Shown in pieces: positions 52,605 to 63,683 of a DNA stretch of 64,000 nucleotides. The DNA is from Symbiodinium natans (taxonomy: Eukaryota; Sar; Dinophyceae; Suessiales; Symbiodiniaceae): assembly GCA_905221605.1 (NCBI GenBank), contig CAJNDS010001946.1, positions 560,736 to 624,735 of the forward strand, written 5' to 3'. A program made the position numbers and the translations under genes. Under the pieces are notes generated by a model. The model saw only the letters and a list, made by a program, of their open reading frames with translations. It was not told the origin of the DNA and searched no databases. Position 1 is the stretch's first letter. Every line of letters starts with the position of its first letter.

Positions 52605-54100
52605 CTGACAAGGTTTCTTCGATTCCAGAAATCAATATACTATTTTGCGAAGGATTTGATGATTCGTGTCATATTTCTTCGATTCCAGAAATCAAAAATA
52701 ATTGGCGAAGAATCTGATGATATTTCGTATCTTTTCTGCCAAGTCAATTTTTTTGAGATTTCTTCAATTCCAGAAATGGAAAATTTTCGTGGCAAAGAAT
52801 CTGATGATGACTCATATCTTCTTTATGAAATCAAGCATAATTTGAGATTTCCAGAAAGCAACATATTATTTTGCGAAGAATATGATGATGATTCGTATCA
52901 TTTCTGTCAAACCAAATTCAATTTGATATTTCGTCGATTCCAGAAATCGAAAATTAACGGCGAAATATCTGATGATATGTCGTATCTTTTCTGTCAAGCC
53001 AAATATAATTTGAGGTTTCTTCGGTTCCAGAAATCAAAATTTTTGTGGCAAAGAATCTGACGATGATTCGTATCTTTTCTATCAAATCAATCATAATATG
53101 AGATTGTATCATTTCTGCCAAACCAAATATAATTTGAGATTTCTTCGATTATCCTTTGATGGATATTTCTTCCCGGATTTCGTTTGCGAGGCCTCATTCC
53201 GAAGGATTTTTATCCTGGCGTCTGAAGGGACAAGGTGTTCCTTCATACTTCATGGGATAGTGCCACGGCGCCATATCTTGGGATGAATTAAACAATGTAT
53301 TAGCCTCCGAGGCTAGAAATCAAAAAACTATTGATGAAGACTCTGATGATATTTCGTATCTATTCTGCCAAGCCAAATATAATTTGAGATTTCTTCGATT
53401 CCAGAAAGAACAAATAGAAATAAAAAACTATTTGCGAAATATCTGATGATATTTCGTATCTTTTCTGCCAAATCAAATATAATTTGAGATTTCTTCGATT
53501 CCAGAACTCAAAAATATATTTGGCAAGGAGTCTGACGATGATTCGGTATCTTTTCTATCAAATCCAATATAATCTGAAATTAGTTCGATTCCAGAAATCA
53601 ATATTTCTATATATAATATTTTTCGAAGAATTTGATGATGATCCATATCATTTCTGCCGAATCGAGTATAATTTGAGATGTTTTGACAAAGAATCTGATG
53701 ATGATTCGTATCGTTTCTATCAAACCAAATATAATTTGAGATTTCTTCGATTCCAGAAATCAAAATAATGTTTTGTGAAGAATCTAATGGTGTTCCCATC
53801 AGTTCTATCATATTAAATATAATTTGAAATATATTCGATTCCAGAAATCAAGGAATTTGTTGATGAAGAATCTGATGATATTTCGTATCTTTTCTGTCGA
53901 AATAAAGATAACTTGAGAATTTCTTCGTTTCCAGAGTTTTTTCTACGAAGAATTTGACGATGATTCATATCATTTCTACCAAATCAAATATAATTTGAGA
54001 TTATTTCGATTCCAAATATGAGAAAAGTATTGGCGAAGAATTTGAGAATGATTCGTATCATTTCTGCCAAGCAAATATAGTTCGAGATTTAGGATTCCGA
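52605..54100. repeat. AT-rich satellite, unit about 88-102 bp
   Basis: Some 14 units are built from TTTCTTCGATTCCAGAAATC, GCGAAGAATCTGATGATGAT, TCGTATCTTTTCTGCCAA and AATATAATTTGAGA, in the same orientation. A 150-bp unrelated insertion sits at about 53150-53310. A plus frame through the units repeats the peptide ESDDDSYLFCQ.KYNLRFLRF. GC content is far below the surroundings. Confidence 0.88.
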
Positions 54101-54201
54101 AATGGGGAATTCAGAATATCATGATCACAATCTCTATCTTCTTCCTTTTCTAGACCCACGATATATTTCTTAATTCTCCCTCTGAGATTGAGTATCTTCC
54201 G

Positions 54202-54330
54202 CTCTCACATTCTCCTCTTCTCCTCTTCTCCTCTTCTCCTCTTCTCCTCTTCTCCTCTTCTCCTCTTCTCCTCTTCTCCTCTTCTCCTCTTCTCCTCTTC
54301 TCCTCTTCTCCACTTCTCCTCTTCTCTTCT
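54202..54330. repeat. CTCCTCTT octamer microsatellite
   Basis: About 14 near-perfect CTCCTCTT copies, decaying to CTTCT-type sequence until 54415. Confidence 0.92.
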
Positions 54331-54474
54331 TCTGCTCTTCTCTTCTTTTCTTCTCCTCTTCTCTTCTTCTCTGCTTTTCTTATCCCTTCTTTTCTTTATT
54401 CTCTTCTCTCTATTGTTCTCACATCTAAACCAAAGTATTGACGATCCTCAAGCAACGGGGGCTTGGGCACGCAC

Positions 54475-54590
54475 TGGAACCCTTAAAACTCTCTTTCAGG
54501 CGGAACCCTTAAAACTCTCTTTCAGCGTGGAGGCCCGCAATGGGGCGGGTGGGGCAAGGAGGGGGTGGAACCCTTAAAACTCTCTTTCGG
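54475..54590. repeat. Triplicated GGAACCCTTAAAACTCTCTTTC
   Basis: Three copies of the segment GAACCCTTAAAACTCTCTTT at 54477, 54503 and 54567, the third followed by CGG. GGCCCGCAATGG also occurs twice (54532, 54602). Confidence 0.85.
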
Positions 54591-54723
54591 ATTCGGCCCG
54601 AGGCCCGCAATGGATCTTCACTAACGCCGCCCCCGCTCTCGCCGGGGTCGGCGGATATATATCAATACATGGTAAACACCTGCATCCTCCAATGATAAGT
54701 TTTTACATGTCTTTATATGTTTA

Positions 54724-54730
54724 TTTACGT

Positions 54731-54796
<66 letters not shown>

Positions 54797-54802
54797 GTCT
54801 AT
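54724..54802. repeat. (ATACAT)n microsatellite
   Basis: About 12 copies of the hexamer, upstream of the coding block at 54.85 kb. Confidence 0.92.
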
Positions 54803-54854
54803 GTATATAATATGTATATATCAGACGCACGTGGTAATGCGTGCCCTGCTTCAG

Positions 54855-55391
54855 AGTTCCAGAGAATCAAGCGCTCTCGAGAACGCACAAGCGCGCACAG
54901 GCACACGCGCGCGCATTTTGGTGCGAAGAGTTTTCGCGCAGGCCTTGGAGCAGTCTCCACCTTTGAAGGAGCTTTCATCTCTCCGAGCCAGCATCCCAGC
55001 TCGAGACGGGCTCAGACACTGCTAGCTCCAGCGCTTCCCCAAGCAACCAGAGGTAGAGCACTGGCGTCGAGTGTGCCGTCATTTGCACAAGGTCTCAGGG
55101 CGCGCCAAGTCGGCTTACAGCACATGGAAAAAGATGAACAAGTGGCTCGTCCGAACAGGAGTGACATGCGTGGGTTGTGCTCGCGGCTTGCCCAGCGTTG
55201 ACGCCGAGGAAAAATCTTCGTTTCCACGAGGCCGGCTTGCAACAATTCCGCATGCACTGCCACGGGAATTGCCGTGTCTGGCAATTGTGTTGCTTTCACT
55301 ACATGCGCTCCAGCATGCTCCAGCCCTGGAGAGATCTGGAGAGTCGTTTCTCGGGAGCCCTTGCAGTACAGAGGGCAGTGTGCACGGTGTG
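54855..55391 (+). pseudogene. Coding-like block with an internal stop and a frame change
   Basis: Frame 1 reads RTGTRARILVRRVFAQALEQ, then PPLKELSSLRASIPARDG, to TAG 55023. It resumes in the same frame as LQRFPKQPEVEHWRRVCRHL, then AYSTWKKMNKWLVRTG. At about 55205 the coherent frame shifts to KNLRFHEAGLQQFRMHCHGN, then LQPWRDLESRFSGALAVQRA, ending at 55391. This may be a decayed gene or exons with very short introns. The protein is not recognised. Confidence 0.4.
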
Positions 55392-55398
55392 ATACACT

Positions 55399-55644
55399 GT
55401 GTGCACATCGATGAAACAATTTCAGTCTGCGAGATCTGGGACCGCATGGCCATCCGCGTCATCCTTGATGCCACAACCTCACATTCCAGATGTTGGCGGC
55501 ATGTTTCGCAACGAATTCCTAGCTGGCCAAAGCTTCCACATTGAGAAACGTAGTCCGACTTTTGCTGTAGCCTCCACCAAACCCACACCTTGGTCCAATG
55601 AAAAGGGCTTGAAACGTCAAGCTACTCTGAGATCCCATGATTAA
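55399..55644 (+). CDS. Candidate exon, unknown
   Basis: The frame reads PHIPDVGGMFRNEFLAGQSF, then VASTKPTPWSNEKGLKRQAT, to TGA 55642-55644. Protein-like, but without clear splice sites. It may continue the block at 54.86 kb. Confidence 0.3.
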   Translation: MCTSMKQFQSARSGTAWPSASSLMPQPHIPDVGGMFRNEFLAGQSFHIEKRSPTFAVASTKPTPWSNEKGLKRQATLRSHD

Positions 55645-55784
55645 AGGTTACCTTGTGCGCCAAGGCCTCAAGCGCCGTTCGCGCTGAGCAGCTTTGTTTC
55701 GACGTTCGAGATGTCGTCGCCGATGCCCCGGCGTCAACTTGACTGCCACACGTGCACGTCTTAAGAACAACAGTTCCCAAGAAG

Positions 55785-56805
55785 CTGTCCTGCACTGGAT
55801 GTGTCAGATGCTGTGGTGACCGCCTTGTGGGGTGATCTCAGCGTTGCTGCTGCAATCATCGATTTCTTTGAACAAGAGACATCAGGCATCTGGTTTACAC
55901 ACTCAGAAGTAAAATCTCAATCTCGCAAACCAGGCAGCCCTGTGGCCCCTTGTCGAGGGGAGGAGCAAGGACTACATCAGCAATCCAAAGGCACCAGGGT
56001 GTGAGGATAGTTGAGGTTTGGTTGTCTAGGTCGTTTGGGTTTAGGCTTTTCTTTGGTCCATAGTGCAGCTGCAATGGGAATGCTGTCAGATGCAGAAGTC
56101 ATCAACGATTCAGAATTAAAGTGACAAGCGTCTTTGATGGTTCACCGATTCACAAAGCATGATTCTCGGACTCGAGGATGAGAATCACCGCTTCGAGAGC
56201 TAGATGCTCTCACAAGAGTCTTCGCCTGCCCTCCCGAAATATGAGACGACCATCCACGACCGAACTGTATCCGCCTTTTCGAGTAGATTGACTACGCCAC
56301 ATTCTTGCCAGATAATTTTGGCGAAGGTTGCTGGTGTCAGCCCATGTTGCTTCAGGCGAATGGTTATCGCAGCTTGCACTTAGTTGCCACTCGCGAGGGC
56401 GAGCACTTTGAGGCAGGTTCGCTTAGCGCCATTTGGCAGATCTGACAGAGGCTCTGTACGTTGTTATGCACCGCACTTCTGCAAGAACATTGCAGACCAC
56501 CGAAAGGACTGCAGCAACAGCAATACCCGTGCAGGAGCTGTGATTTTTCGTGAGACAAGCTGTGGATCCCTCTGATTCTGCCATATTCTGCCTGCAGCGT
56601 GGAAGCTTATGCGAAGTTGAAGTTAGTTGAAGCTCAAGTACTGCACGCCTTGCTAGCTGTGTACTTTTGGAATCCAACTCCGTGCTTCTCAAAAACCTTA
56701 GAATCTGCTGCATGTTCCCCTGGTGTCCCCGAACCTCCACTGACCTCTGCGATGGAGAAGCTCGGCAGTGCCTTGCGCAGCGTGGCACTGGAGCCCTTTC
56801 GCTGA
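55785..56805 (+). CDS. Unknown gene, three exons
   Basis: 55785-55908 reads CPALDVSDAVVTALWGDLSV, then AAAIIDFFEQETSGIWFTHS, with a GT donor. 56287-56416 follows GAGTAG and reads IDYATFLPDNFGEGCWCQPM, then LHLVATREGEHFEA, with a GT donor. 56598-56805 follows CCTGCAG and reads VEAYAKLKLVEAQVLHALLA, then TSAMEKLGSALRSVALEPFR, to TGA. Exon composition is convincing. A piece between the first two may be missing. The domain is not recognised. Confidence 0.55.
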
Positions 56806-57029
56806 AAAATAATGGAAAAATAGCCGTTCACTGAACCCGTCGTAGCGCGATGGTGGGCACTGTGGGCTCTCTATAATAAGAGGGTTTGAGCCCGGTGGGG
56901 TTTGATGTTTGGATCTTGGACGTTGGGTGGATTCTTGCAGCAGTCTTGCAGCCTTGTGGTCGTGCCTCTCAGTTCTGTGGGGAGGCTGCTGTGCCCTCCA
57001 GGTTTGTGATTTCCACCCTCTTCATTTTT

Positions 57030-57292
57030 GTCACACTGGATGCTGCCGTGTCCGCCAACCATTGCCTCGAAGGCCGCTCAGCACATCACAGTTCAAATCG
57101 CGCAGGCTTCATTGCAGCGAGGTAGCGGCCGAATGTTGCCATATCTAAAAACAAAACAGAACCAAGGTAACCAAAGAACCCCGATGGTCTGTCGAAGTTG
57201 TCTCAGCGTTAACACGATACTTGGGCCACCCACCTTGACAGGATGCCATGCTGGCGGCGGAACATCAAGGCGCGCAAGCGCCCAGCGCATAA
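57030..57292 (+). CDS. Two short exons ending a gene, unknown
   Basis: 57030-57120 reads PTIASKAAQHITVQIAQASL. 57242-57292 follows TTGACAG and reads DAMLAAEHQGAQAPSA to TAA. Phase between them is not settled. They may follow on from the gene at 55.8 kb. Confidence 0.4.
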
Positions 57293-57354
57293 CGTGACTG
57301 TCGGGGCTTTCAAAGAATCCTGTAAAGCATCGTAGCGCGGTTTCAGGCGAGGCC

Positions 57355-57600
57355 ATGCGTTTTGCCCAGGCGTTTGATGGGCTCCCCGTGCCCGCCGCCC
57401 ACACTCAATGTGCAGGCCGGGATCACTGCGCACCTCCCACTCTTGCATTGAACAGATGCCATGCAACATGTGACAGATGTCCTCAATTTTCATACAATCT
57501 GCAAGAACATGGCTCGGAGGATGCATTGAATTGTGACTCCTGCAGCAAGCGAGCCACGCAAGTCGTCATGAAAGAAGGAAGCATCCCACTTGTGAGGTGT
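57355..57600 (+). CDS. Candidate exons with CxxC zinc site (USP-like?)
   Basis: 57355-57480 reads MRFAQAFDGLPVPAAHTQCA. 57505-57598 reads EHGSEDALNCDSCSKRATQV, then VMKEGSIPL. A C-x2-C pair after an acidic stretch, followed by a short strand, resembles the finger of ubiquitin-specific proteases, but neither the Cys nor the His catalytic box is visible. Confidence 0.3.
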
Positions 57601-57739
57601 CCCTGGCCACGGGCTTCGCTGCGTCAGTCGCCAGTGGCTTCTTTGTTCAACTTTGGAGAGTGCTTCCCATGGGTTTTTGGAGGCACTCAAGATTTGGAGT
57701 GTTCAGGGTGTTTTGGTGTCGGGCGGATCTGAGTTGCAT

Positions 57740-58174
57740 CGTATATAGGTCCTTGTTTGCAGAGCGAGAAGGGTTCGGTTGCCCGAGGCCATGTCTCAGG
57801 GTTTGGGTACCCAGGCAGGTGAAGCATAGTAAAGCCTGGAGCATACCGAAGTACCAAGCTTCAGGCCATCCGCTTAAACCATAATGGACCATCCTTCAGG
57901 CTCTTCACGATTCACGAGGCTAATTCCTATGGAACAACACGAAGCAGCGAGCAACAATCGAATCTGGTACGCTCGAGGCCTGAGTTTCAAAGCCAAGGAC
58001 GGGGGAGATGGATGTTGGGGTGGGGGGTTGGGGATCAGGCGGCTGCGGTTCCGATGATTTTGGCACCGGCTAGTACAGAGCTCTTCATTCCACGCTCAAC
58101 AGGTCTCAATCGTGATCTCCAACATTTGCTGAAGCCGAAATGCGTTTTTAGCCGCCCTGAGTCCCCCTGAGCAG
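57740..58174. other. No gene seen
   Basis: Probably intron or intergenic DNA preceding the aquaporin-like exon. Confidence 0.3.
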
Positions 58175-59753
58175 GGCATGGACAGCGGGGGCAACTTCGG
58201 CTCTCACTTCAACCCGGCGGTGCACCTCGCCACACCAATTAAAGGGACAAAGCATGACCAAACTAAGAGGGCAGTCAGAAGTAGGAGATGGTGAAGATGT
58301 GCGAAAGATGGTGATTTGCTTCGTTGCTGCCGGTGGCAGCGTGCTGCCGGTGGCGGCGAGCTGGGCCTCCAGAATATATCAAGCAGTATACATCACCTAC
58401 AAATAAAATAGAAGAGAGAAAATGTTGCATACTGCCGGTAGCACGCGCCAGGCAAGCTGCGGACTCTTCGGAACTCTGAGCCCCCCGGAGTGCTTTAAAC
58501 TCAATCATCCGAGGACGCTGGCCCTGGCCTTGCGGGGGAAGATGCAGCCTCTACGTGCCTGGGGAAAATCTTCTGCCAATTTTTTGTCCTTAAAGGGCCC
58601 TTTCTTCGGTTAGCAGGTGTACAGTGCTCAGCTTAAGCTTGCTAGAGGCGCTGCTGTCTTCATCGTAGCCCAGCTCTTTGCATCAGTCTTCGCTGCTGCC
58701 CTGGTCACAGCCATTGTGGGCACGTGCCCAGGCAAAAGTTTGTTGGTATTCTGTTCAAAGCTAAACAATACCACGCATATCAAAGTGTTGCACTCTCTGA
58801 GGACTTGCCTCGAACAAGACTTTCGAATGTTGCTTGACGGCACAGATCACCTGCAGCCCCTGTCACCGACACAAGCTCTTGTGCCCTCAAGTTGTCCTAA
58901 TGTCGCCAAGGATGTCGCGAGACATGTCACCTCCAGCATCGCGCATACTGCTGCAGGCCACATGCGATGCAGGGATATTCTTGGGGAAGGAAGGGTGCAC
59001 TAGGTGGAGCTGAAGTGGGGGAGGTCTCACATGGGGAGGTCTACAAGACTGCAACTTTGTTGTGGCCGCAGCTGATGTGCCTTAAGGTGAAAGTTGAGGG
59101 TTCTCTGGCTGCCAGAACTTGGTCTCACGCAGTCGCTCCCACCATCTCACGCTGACCTCTTGTGGGTTGCCGAAGACATTCTGAGGGGACTTGTTGGCGC
59201 TCTTGCGCTGCTGGACCTGAACTACTAAAGAGCAGATACTCCTAGCAGGGAGAGATGTCGACCAGGTAATCTTAAACCTGCTCATCATCCTGGTCGCCCT
59301 CTGGGCGCACGAACGGCAGGGGAGGCTAAGACGAATTAGTTCATTTTGATTGTGTTTGCGAAGTCATGTCCTACCTTATGCTGCCCTGTGTTGTATCTCG
59401 TCCGAATCTGTGCATCGACAGTCTCACAAAGTCATTGGCCGGCCAACTGAGGTTTATGGGAATTCCCATACTGGTGGGTTGCTCAATGGCAAGCAGGGTC
59501 ATTGTGCACAATGACTTAGAAGACTTAGAACATGCCCATAGAAGGCGACTTGAACTGTCTGGCACGGCAACCAAAGTTCACACATCCGACTAACGACATG
59601 TCAGGATCCGCTCTGCTGAACTCATCCTTTGCCTCTGTTGCCTACAGTCACAGACCAGGCTTCTCTTACATTGCAGCCAGCCTGGTCGGGCTCCAGCAAT
59701 TAGGCGCGCGTCTTGAGGACTTCAGGCTTCAGACGGCTCAGACAGAGGCCTAA
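58175..59753 (+). CDS. Aquaporin / MIP-family-like protein, partial model
   Basis: 58175-58240 follows GAGCAG and reads GMDSGGNFGSHFNPAVHLAT. SG..FNPAVxLA is the first NPA half-helix that lines the water/solute pore. 58617-58733 follows TTAGCAG and reads VYSAQLKLARGAAVFIVAQL, then FASVFAAALVTAIVG, a good match to MIP helix 3 (YIxAQxxGA). 59605-59753 follows GTCAG and reads SALLNSSFASVAYSHRPGFS, then YIAASLVGLQQLGARLEDF, to TAA. It takes the place of the second half, but NPA is replaced by LNSS. Helices 1 and 4 are not located; 59440-59510 (FMGIPILVGCSMASRVIV) may be helix 5. Integral membrane channel by inference. Confidence 0.5.
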
Positions 59754-59770
59754 TCGCATCTGAATGCCTG

Positions 59771-60254
59771 ATGGGTGCTTTTGACTCGCTCGACTGCTTC
59801 GGCTTCCCCCCAGAACAAAGCCTTGAGTCAGGCGAAGATCTGCCAAACATTCTGCGTTCCTTCGGCCTCTTTGTCATTGGGGTGAGGAGTGTGTGTTTGC
59901 AGTGCATTGCAGTGCTCAGAGCAGAGCCGAGCCTTTTGAGTATGCAGGTTCCAGTGGTTCGAAGCGAGTGCTGTACCGATGCTTCCTGTTTTTTGTGCTT
60001 TTGGGGAAAAGGGGTGCTCAAAGTCACTCAACGTGCATTGAGAGCAGGAACTGGAGCTGCGTTTGGACCACGATGGTGGGCTTCTTCGCTGCATTGAGGG
60101 CCTCCCGAAAAGCCCTCAAATTCCTGCTAAGTTTGGGGACATGCAGGAGGCAAAGTCCGAGGTTTCAGGCTGGCCTGAGACTCCAAGTCCTGTCGTGTCA
60201 GGTTCTCTCTCTGCCGTCGCCATTGCTGTCGTGCTGGAGCCCGGCTTTGAATGA
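59771..60254 (+). CDS. Two-exon small protein (105 aa), unknown
   Basis: E1 59771-59881 starts MGAFDSLDCFGFPPEQS, continues DLPNILRSFGLFVIG, and has the donor GTGAGG. E2 60048-60254 follows AGAGCAG and reads ELELRLDHDGGLLRCIEGLP, then SPVVSGSLSAVAIAVVLEPG, to TGA. The junction is exactly in phase. Acidic N-terminus, hydrophobic C-terminal helix. It starts 18 bp after the aquaporin-like stop, so it could also be part of that transcript. Confidence 0.5.
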
Positions 60255-60397
60255 TGGGTTGGTTGCCGAACCATAGAACCAGAAATGAAAACCCAGAAGC
60301 ACCTGCGGGTCCAACACTCTAGGTTCCCTCCCTCTAGGACTCTAGGACAGATCCCCTTCTGTCCACCGGCGGATTCCTTCAGATCTCCCCCCCGCCC

Positions 60398-60538
60398 ATG
60401 AGCCAGCAAGCTGCAGTACAAGCTGTTTGGGGCGTTTTTTCCCATGATTTGCAAAATCTTCTCCGGAAGGACCTCAGTCTCCTCGGGTCAGAGGACTCGC
60501 AGATGGCAGACATCGAAAACAGTGCCACTGGGCGGTGA
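60398..60538 (+). CDS. 46-codon ORF or first exon, unknown
   Basis: ATG 60398: MSQQAAVQAVWGVFSHDLQN, then LLRKDLSLLGSEDSQMADIE, to TGA 60536. Helical, acidic. Possibly exon 1 of the gene continuing at 61.15 kb. Confidence 0.4.
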   Translation: MSQQAAVQAVWGVFSHDLQNLLRKDLSLLGSEDSQMADIENSATGR

Positions 60539-61144
60539 CTCCTGTTCAGGTTCCTGTGGTGTCTGTGCTTAGAAAAAGTGGACCCTGGAAGCATCAATAC
60601 TTAAGCAAGCAGATTTCAGACTTTGCGCGAGATTGACAACCATCGAGATCATTTGAGGGGCTTGATCAGGAGTTCCGTTGTTTCAAGGGAATGATGAGGT
60701 TCCGTCGGATTGACTAAGATGCAGCTGTTGCAGTGAGTTCATGCCAGTTCATGCTGACTGGCAAGGTTTCAAGGCCCCCCTCTTCAAGACTTCTAGAGTC
60801 ATCAGCACTCATCCGCAAAGAACACACCCTACACAGGCTGCTGTTGAAGAGTTCAATCCCCTGAGTTGCCCGAGATGCCCCGGCGGCCTTTGCTAAGTCC
60901 TAGGAGAGCTGGGCAAAAGCAGTGACGGCAGAGAGATCAGATGAGATCAGAGGGGAAGATGCAAAGATCTTACAAGCCCGAGCTGATTACACGATATTAC
61001 TATTACACGGTTTCCTTAGGATTTCGAGGGATCCCTTGCAGCCGAGCCTTAGAGTTGCAAGTGCGACTGCAACTGCCCTAGGAGGACGAGGCCTAACCTG
61101 TGGGACTTTATAGGACAGGGCTTTTTGCGCTACGGTCGAAGCAG
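60539..61144. other. No gene seen
   Basis: Short tandem CAGTTCATGC (60737) and GAGATCAGATGAGATCAGA repeats (60933). Probably intron. Confidence 0.3.
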
Positions 61145-61815
61145 GGATTGTGCGAGTGCGAGATGATTCGAGTGATGCGAGTGTCTGTAGTTCACCTTGT
61201 GAGAGAAGCGCAGGATGAGCTCTGGCCTGGGCAGTGCCTGGGCCTTGCCATGAAGTGGCTTCGCGGAGATCATCGCTTCCACATTCTGCGACATGCCCAG
61301 CTCAGCCTATGTTCGAGTTTTGACGTCCGGATTGCAGTTAAGAAAGTGTCGCGACGTCCTGATGCGAGTGTCAGCGACCTGCAGCAACAATTCAAGGTTT
61401 ATGGGGATGCACTGTACAGGTGCACAAGTGGACAGCCACGGAATTGTACAGAACTTGCTCCTCGAATGGATGCTCATCCGTCAGTGCCCTCGTTCTCGGT
61501 AAGGAACCTCTCAGAGCACGGCCGATAATTCAATTTCGTCGTTCCCCTGTAGCCGCCTTTTCTTTCCATACTGAGAACAAAGGGTGCTTTGAGGTGTCAG
61601 GCTCGCCACGGTCAGTACGTGATCTCAGCTCCTGTCATGATGCTCTGCACCCCACGTCGGAGCATCTGTCAAAGATCTGCGGGTGTAAAGATGCTGATTC
61701 AAAAGGCCGCCCTGTTGCTTTCAGGAAGCACAGGGGGTGGGTGGGGGGGGTGATTGAGGCCCTGAAGGACCAAGTGTCAGACCCAAGCACGAGCCTGCAA
61801 GGTCTTGGAGAATGA
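61145..61815 (+). CDS. Unknown gene, two or three exons
   Basis: 61145-61360 follows AAGCAG and reads CEMIRVMRVSVVHLVREAQD, then LGLAMKWLRGDHRFHILRHA. It continues to 61480 as DASVSDLQQQFKVYGDALYR. 61725-61815 follows CTTTCAG and reads GGVIEALKDQVSDPSTSLQG, then LGE, to TGA. Amphipathic helices throughout, family not recognised. Confidence 0.4.
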
Positions 61816-62073
61816 ATTACTGCGCATTACTACCCATTACCCCACAACCTGCCAACAGGTCCAGATACGCACTGAGGAGATGTCGCTCGGCAGAGTGAAA
61901 GTTCGGAGCTGGCTTTCAGAAGCCTTCACTGTCACGACAAAGTTTTCTTGGCAGCCAAGCTAAGAGAATAGCTCTGGGCATTTCTGATCAAGGCACCAGC
62001 AGGCCGAGTATGGTTCCTGTGGACACTGGGAATACAAGGCACAGTTCCGCAAAGCACCGCATCAGTCGCCATT

Positions 62074-62142
62074 ATGAGAACCGTTGATCCTGCTTCCCTG
62101 GAAATGGGCGTGGATGAACTGCCGCACACCTCGCGAACTTGA
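62074..62142 (+). CDS. Short exon upstream of the EF-hand gene
   Basis: ATG 62074: MRTVDPASLEMGVDELPHTS, then RT, to TGA 62142. Could be the first exon of the EF-hand gene (skipping its own stop through a donor) or the end of another gene. Confidence 0.3.
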   Translation: MRTVDPASLEMGVDELPHTSRT

Positions 62143-62268
62143 GCAAGTTGCATACATCCCTTATAATCATCAGCCAGGCTGGTGGGCGACAGATCGGAAT
62201 GACGGATGCTGCTGCAGACTCAGCAGATATTTTGAACTTCGCTTTGCCATGCCAGTATATGCTCGATC

Positions 62269-63004
62269 ATGTCAAAAGTGCGTCTGCCGAAGGAACTTGC
62301 AGCGGATGATACAATGCTTGATATGCGTGAGGCCGCAAATGCCGGAGCCGAGCTTTTTGCGGGCATCGACGTCGATGGAGATGGCCGTCCGCGACCTACA
62401 TTGCCATCATGTGCATAATGTACAGTGGTGCCAAATGTGTGTTCGCAGTAGGGGACATGCAAGAGTCCAGGTTTGCATCTGAACCAGCATAGTTCACCAG
62501 CCGGAGGTTTTGTCAGGGTTGCTTGCACTGAACTGGCAGTAAGTTCTGCACGCAGCAATTAAGTATCCAAGTGGCGTTGATGACCTGCTGTCGCATGTTG
62601 TAGCACGCTGTCCTGTGCCGTTGACGCCATATGCCACCCTTGTCCCTCGTTGCCGTGTCGCTGTATTGTTGCCGTTGCCATTGCTGACGGGCAGGCATTG
62701 ATGCCCAGGAGCTTGAGCAAGCTTTGCACCGCGTGGGTGTCGAGGCGGCCTGCATATGGCTTGTGACAGCGCGTTGCAATCTCCCCCTTACCGGACGCCT
62801 GCGTGCAGGCAAGCCCAGAGCAAGTTCGCGACATGCTGGAGGTGCCTGTGGGCGAGCAGAAACAGCTACCGTAACATCTTCGACCACAGGTCCTGGTGTC
62901 GAGGTACGGTTGCATGCATGCAGAGGTGTTCGACTCTGACCAAGATGGCAACGTGGACTTCAAAGACTTCTGGAAGGCCCAACTTGAAACACTTGAAAGC
63001 CTGA
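62269..63004 (+). CDS. EF-hand calcium-binding protein, four phased exons
   Basis: E1 62269-62396: MSKVRLPKELAADDTMLDMR, then NAGAELFAGIDVDGDG, donor GT. E2 62695-62744: acceptor GGGCAG, RIDAQELEQALHRVGVE, donor GC. E3 62809-62841, only 33 bp: ASPEQVRDMLE, donor GT. E4 from 62926, acceptor CAGAG|G: VFDSDQDGNVDFKDFWKAQL. All junctions are in phase and rebuild two canonical loops, DVDGDGRIDAQE and DSDQDGNVDFKD, with acidic residues at positions 1, 3, 5 and 12. Binding Ca2+ as a paired lobe is expected. An in-frame TGA (62233) precedes the chosen ATG. The E4 ORF continues to TGA 63384; the end given here is a guess at a helix boundary. Confidence 0.78.
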
Positions 63005-63009
63005 AAATG

Positions 63010-63683
63010 CATATGAAACATCGAACACCATGTGGCAGACACAGGACACCTACAGTCTTTACAGAGAGCACATCAGAGAACCTTTTGACCTCAGACCCTC
63101 AACCTTTCCCTAACCTTGCCCTTCGGCCTTTCGGCATCCTTTATTCAAGCTTTCAGGCCCTCGTGACGACTTGGTTCCCACTGGTCTCTGGCACCCACCT
63201 CCCGAGGCAGAAGTCACCGATAGTAGGGAGTATTTCTGGGGAAATTCACTCTGTGAGAGTCGGGGGAGGGGGGGGATTGGTTCAGGATGGCCTTCTGGAT
63301 TCTGCCTTGGTTGCTATGGCTATTGTAGGGGTTCTATTCAAGAAAGGTAGCTGGGTTCCTGCCACAGCAAGCGTAGACTGCTGAATTGGGCATGGCAAAA
63401 GGTCTGATGAGCACGACATGATTTCAGCCGCCGAATCTGAAGATTCCAGATTCCGGATACGCATCGCCTTGCAATATTGGTTGTTGTTGCAAGACAATAT
63501 GCTGCATTCCAGCTACCCTCAACATCTTCAAAGAAGCTGCTCAAGGAATCTGCATCATGAGTGGCACAACACGTACTTTCCCAGCACGGGCCTGGCCATG
63601 AGTGATGGCCGCAGCCCTACGGACAGCCGCTCGGACTGCAGGCACACAGACGAAGCCCTCCAAAATCCCGGGCATGAGATGTG
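63010..63683. other. 3' region of the EF-hand gene; no other firm exon
   Basis: The E4 frame stays open to 63384 but loses protein character after about 63010. 63418-63705 is a weak plus ORF overlapping the minus-strand exon. Confidence 0.3.

Noticed and set aside
54188-54577. 129-aa Leu/Phe/Ser-rich ORF resembling a membrane protein
   Set aside because: Product of the CTCCTCTT microsatellite.
54692-54830. IYIYIYIY-type ORF
   Set aside because: Translation of the (ATACAT)n repeat.
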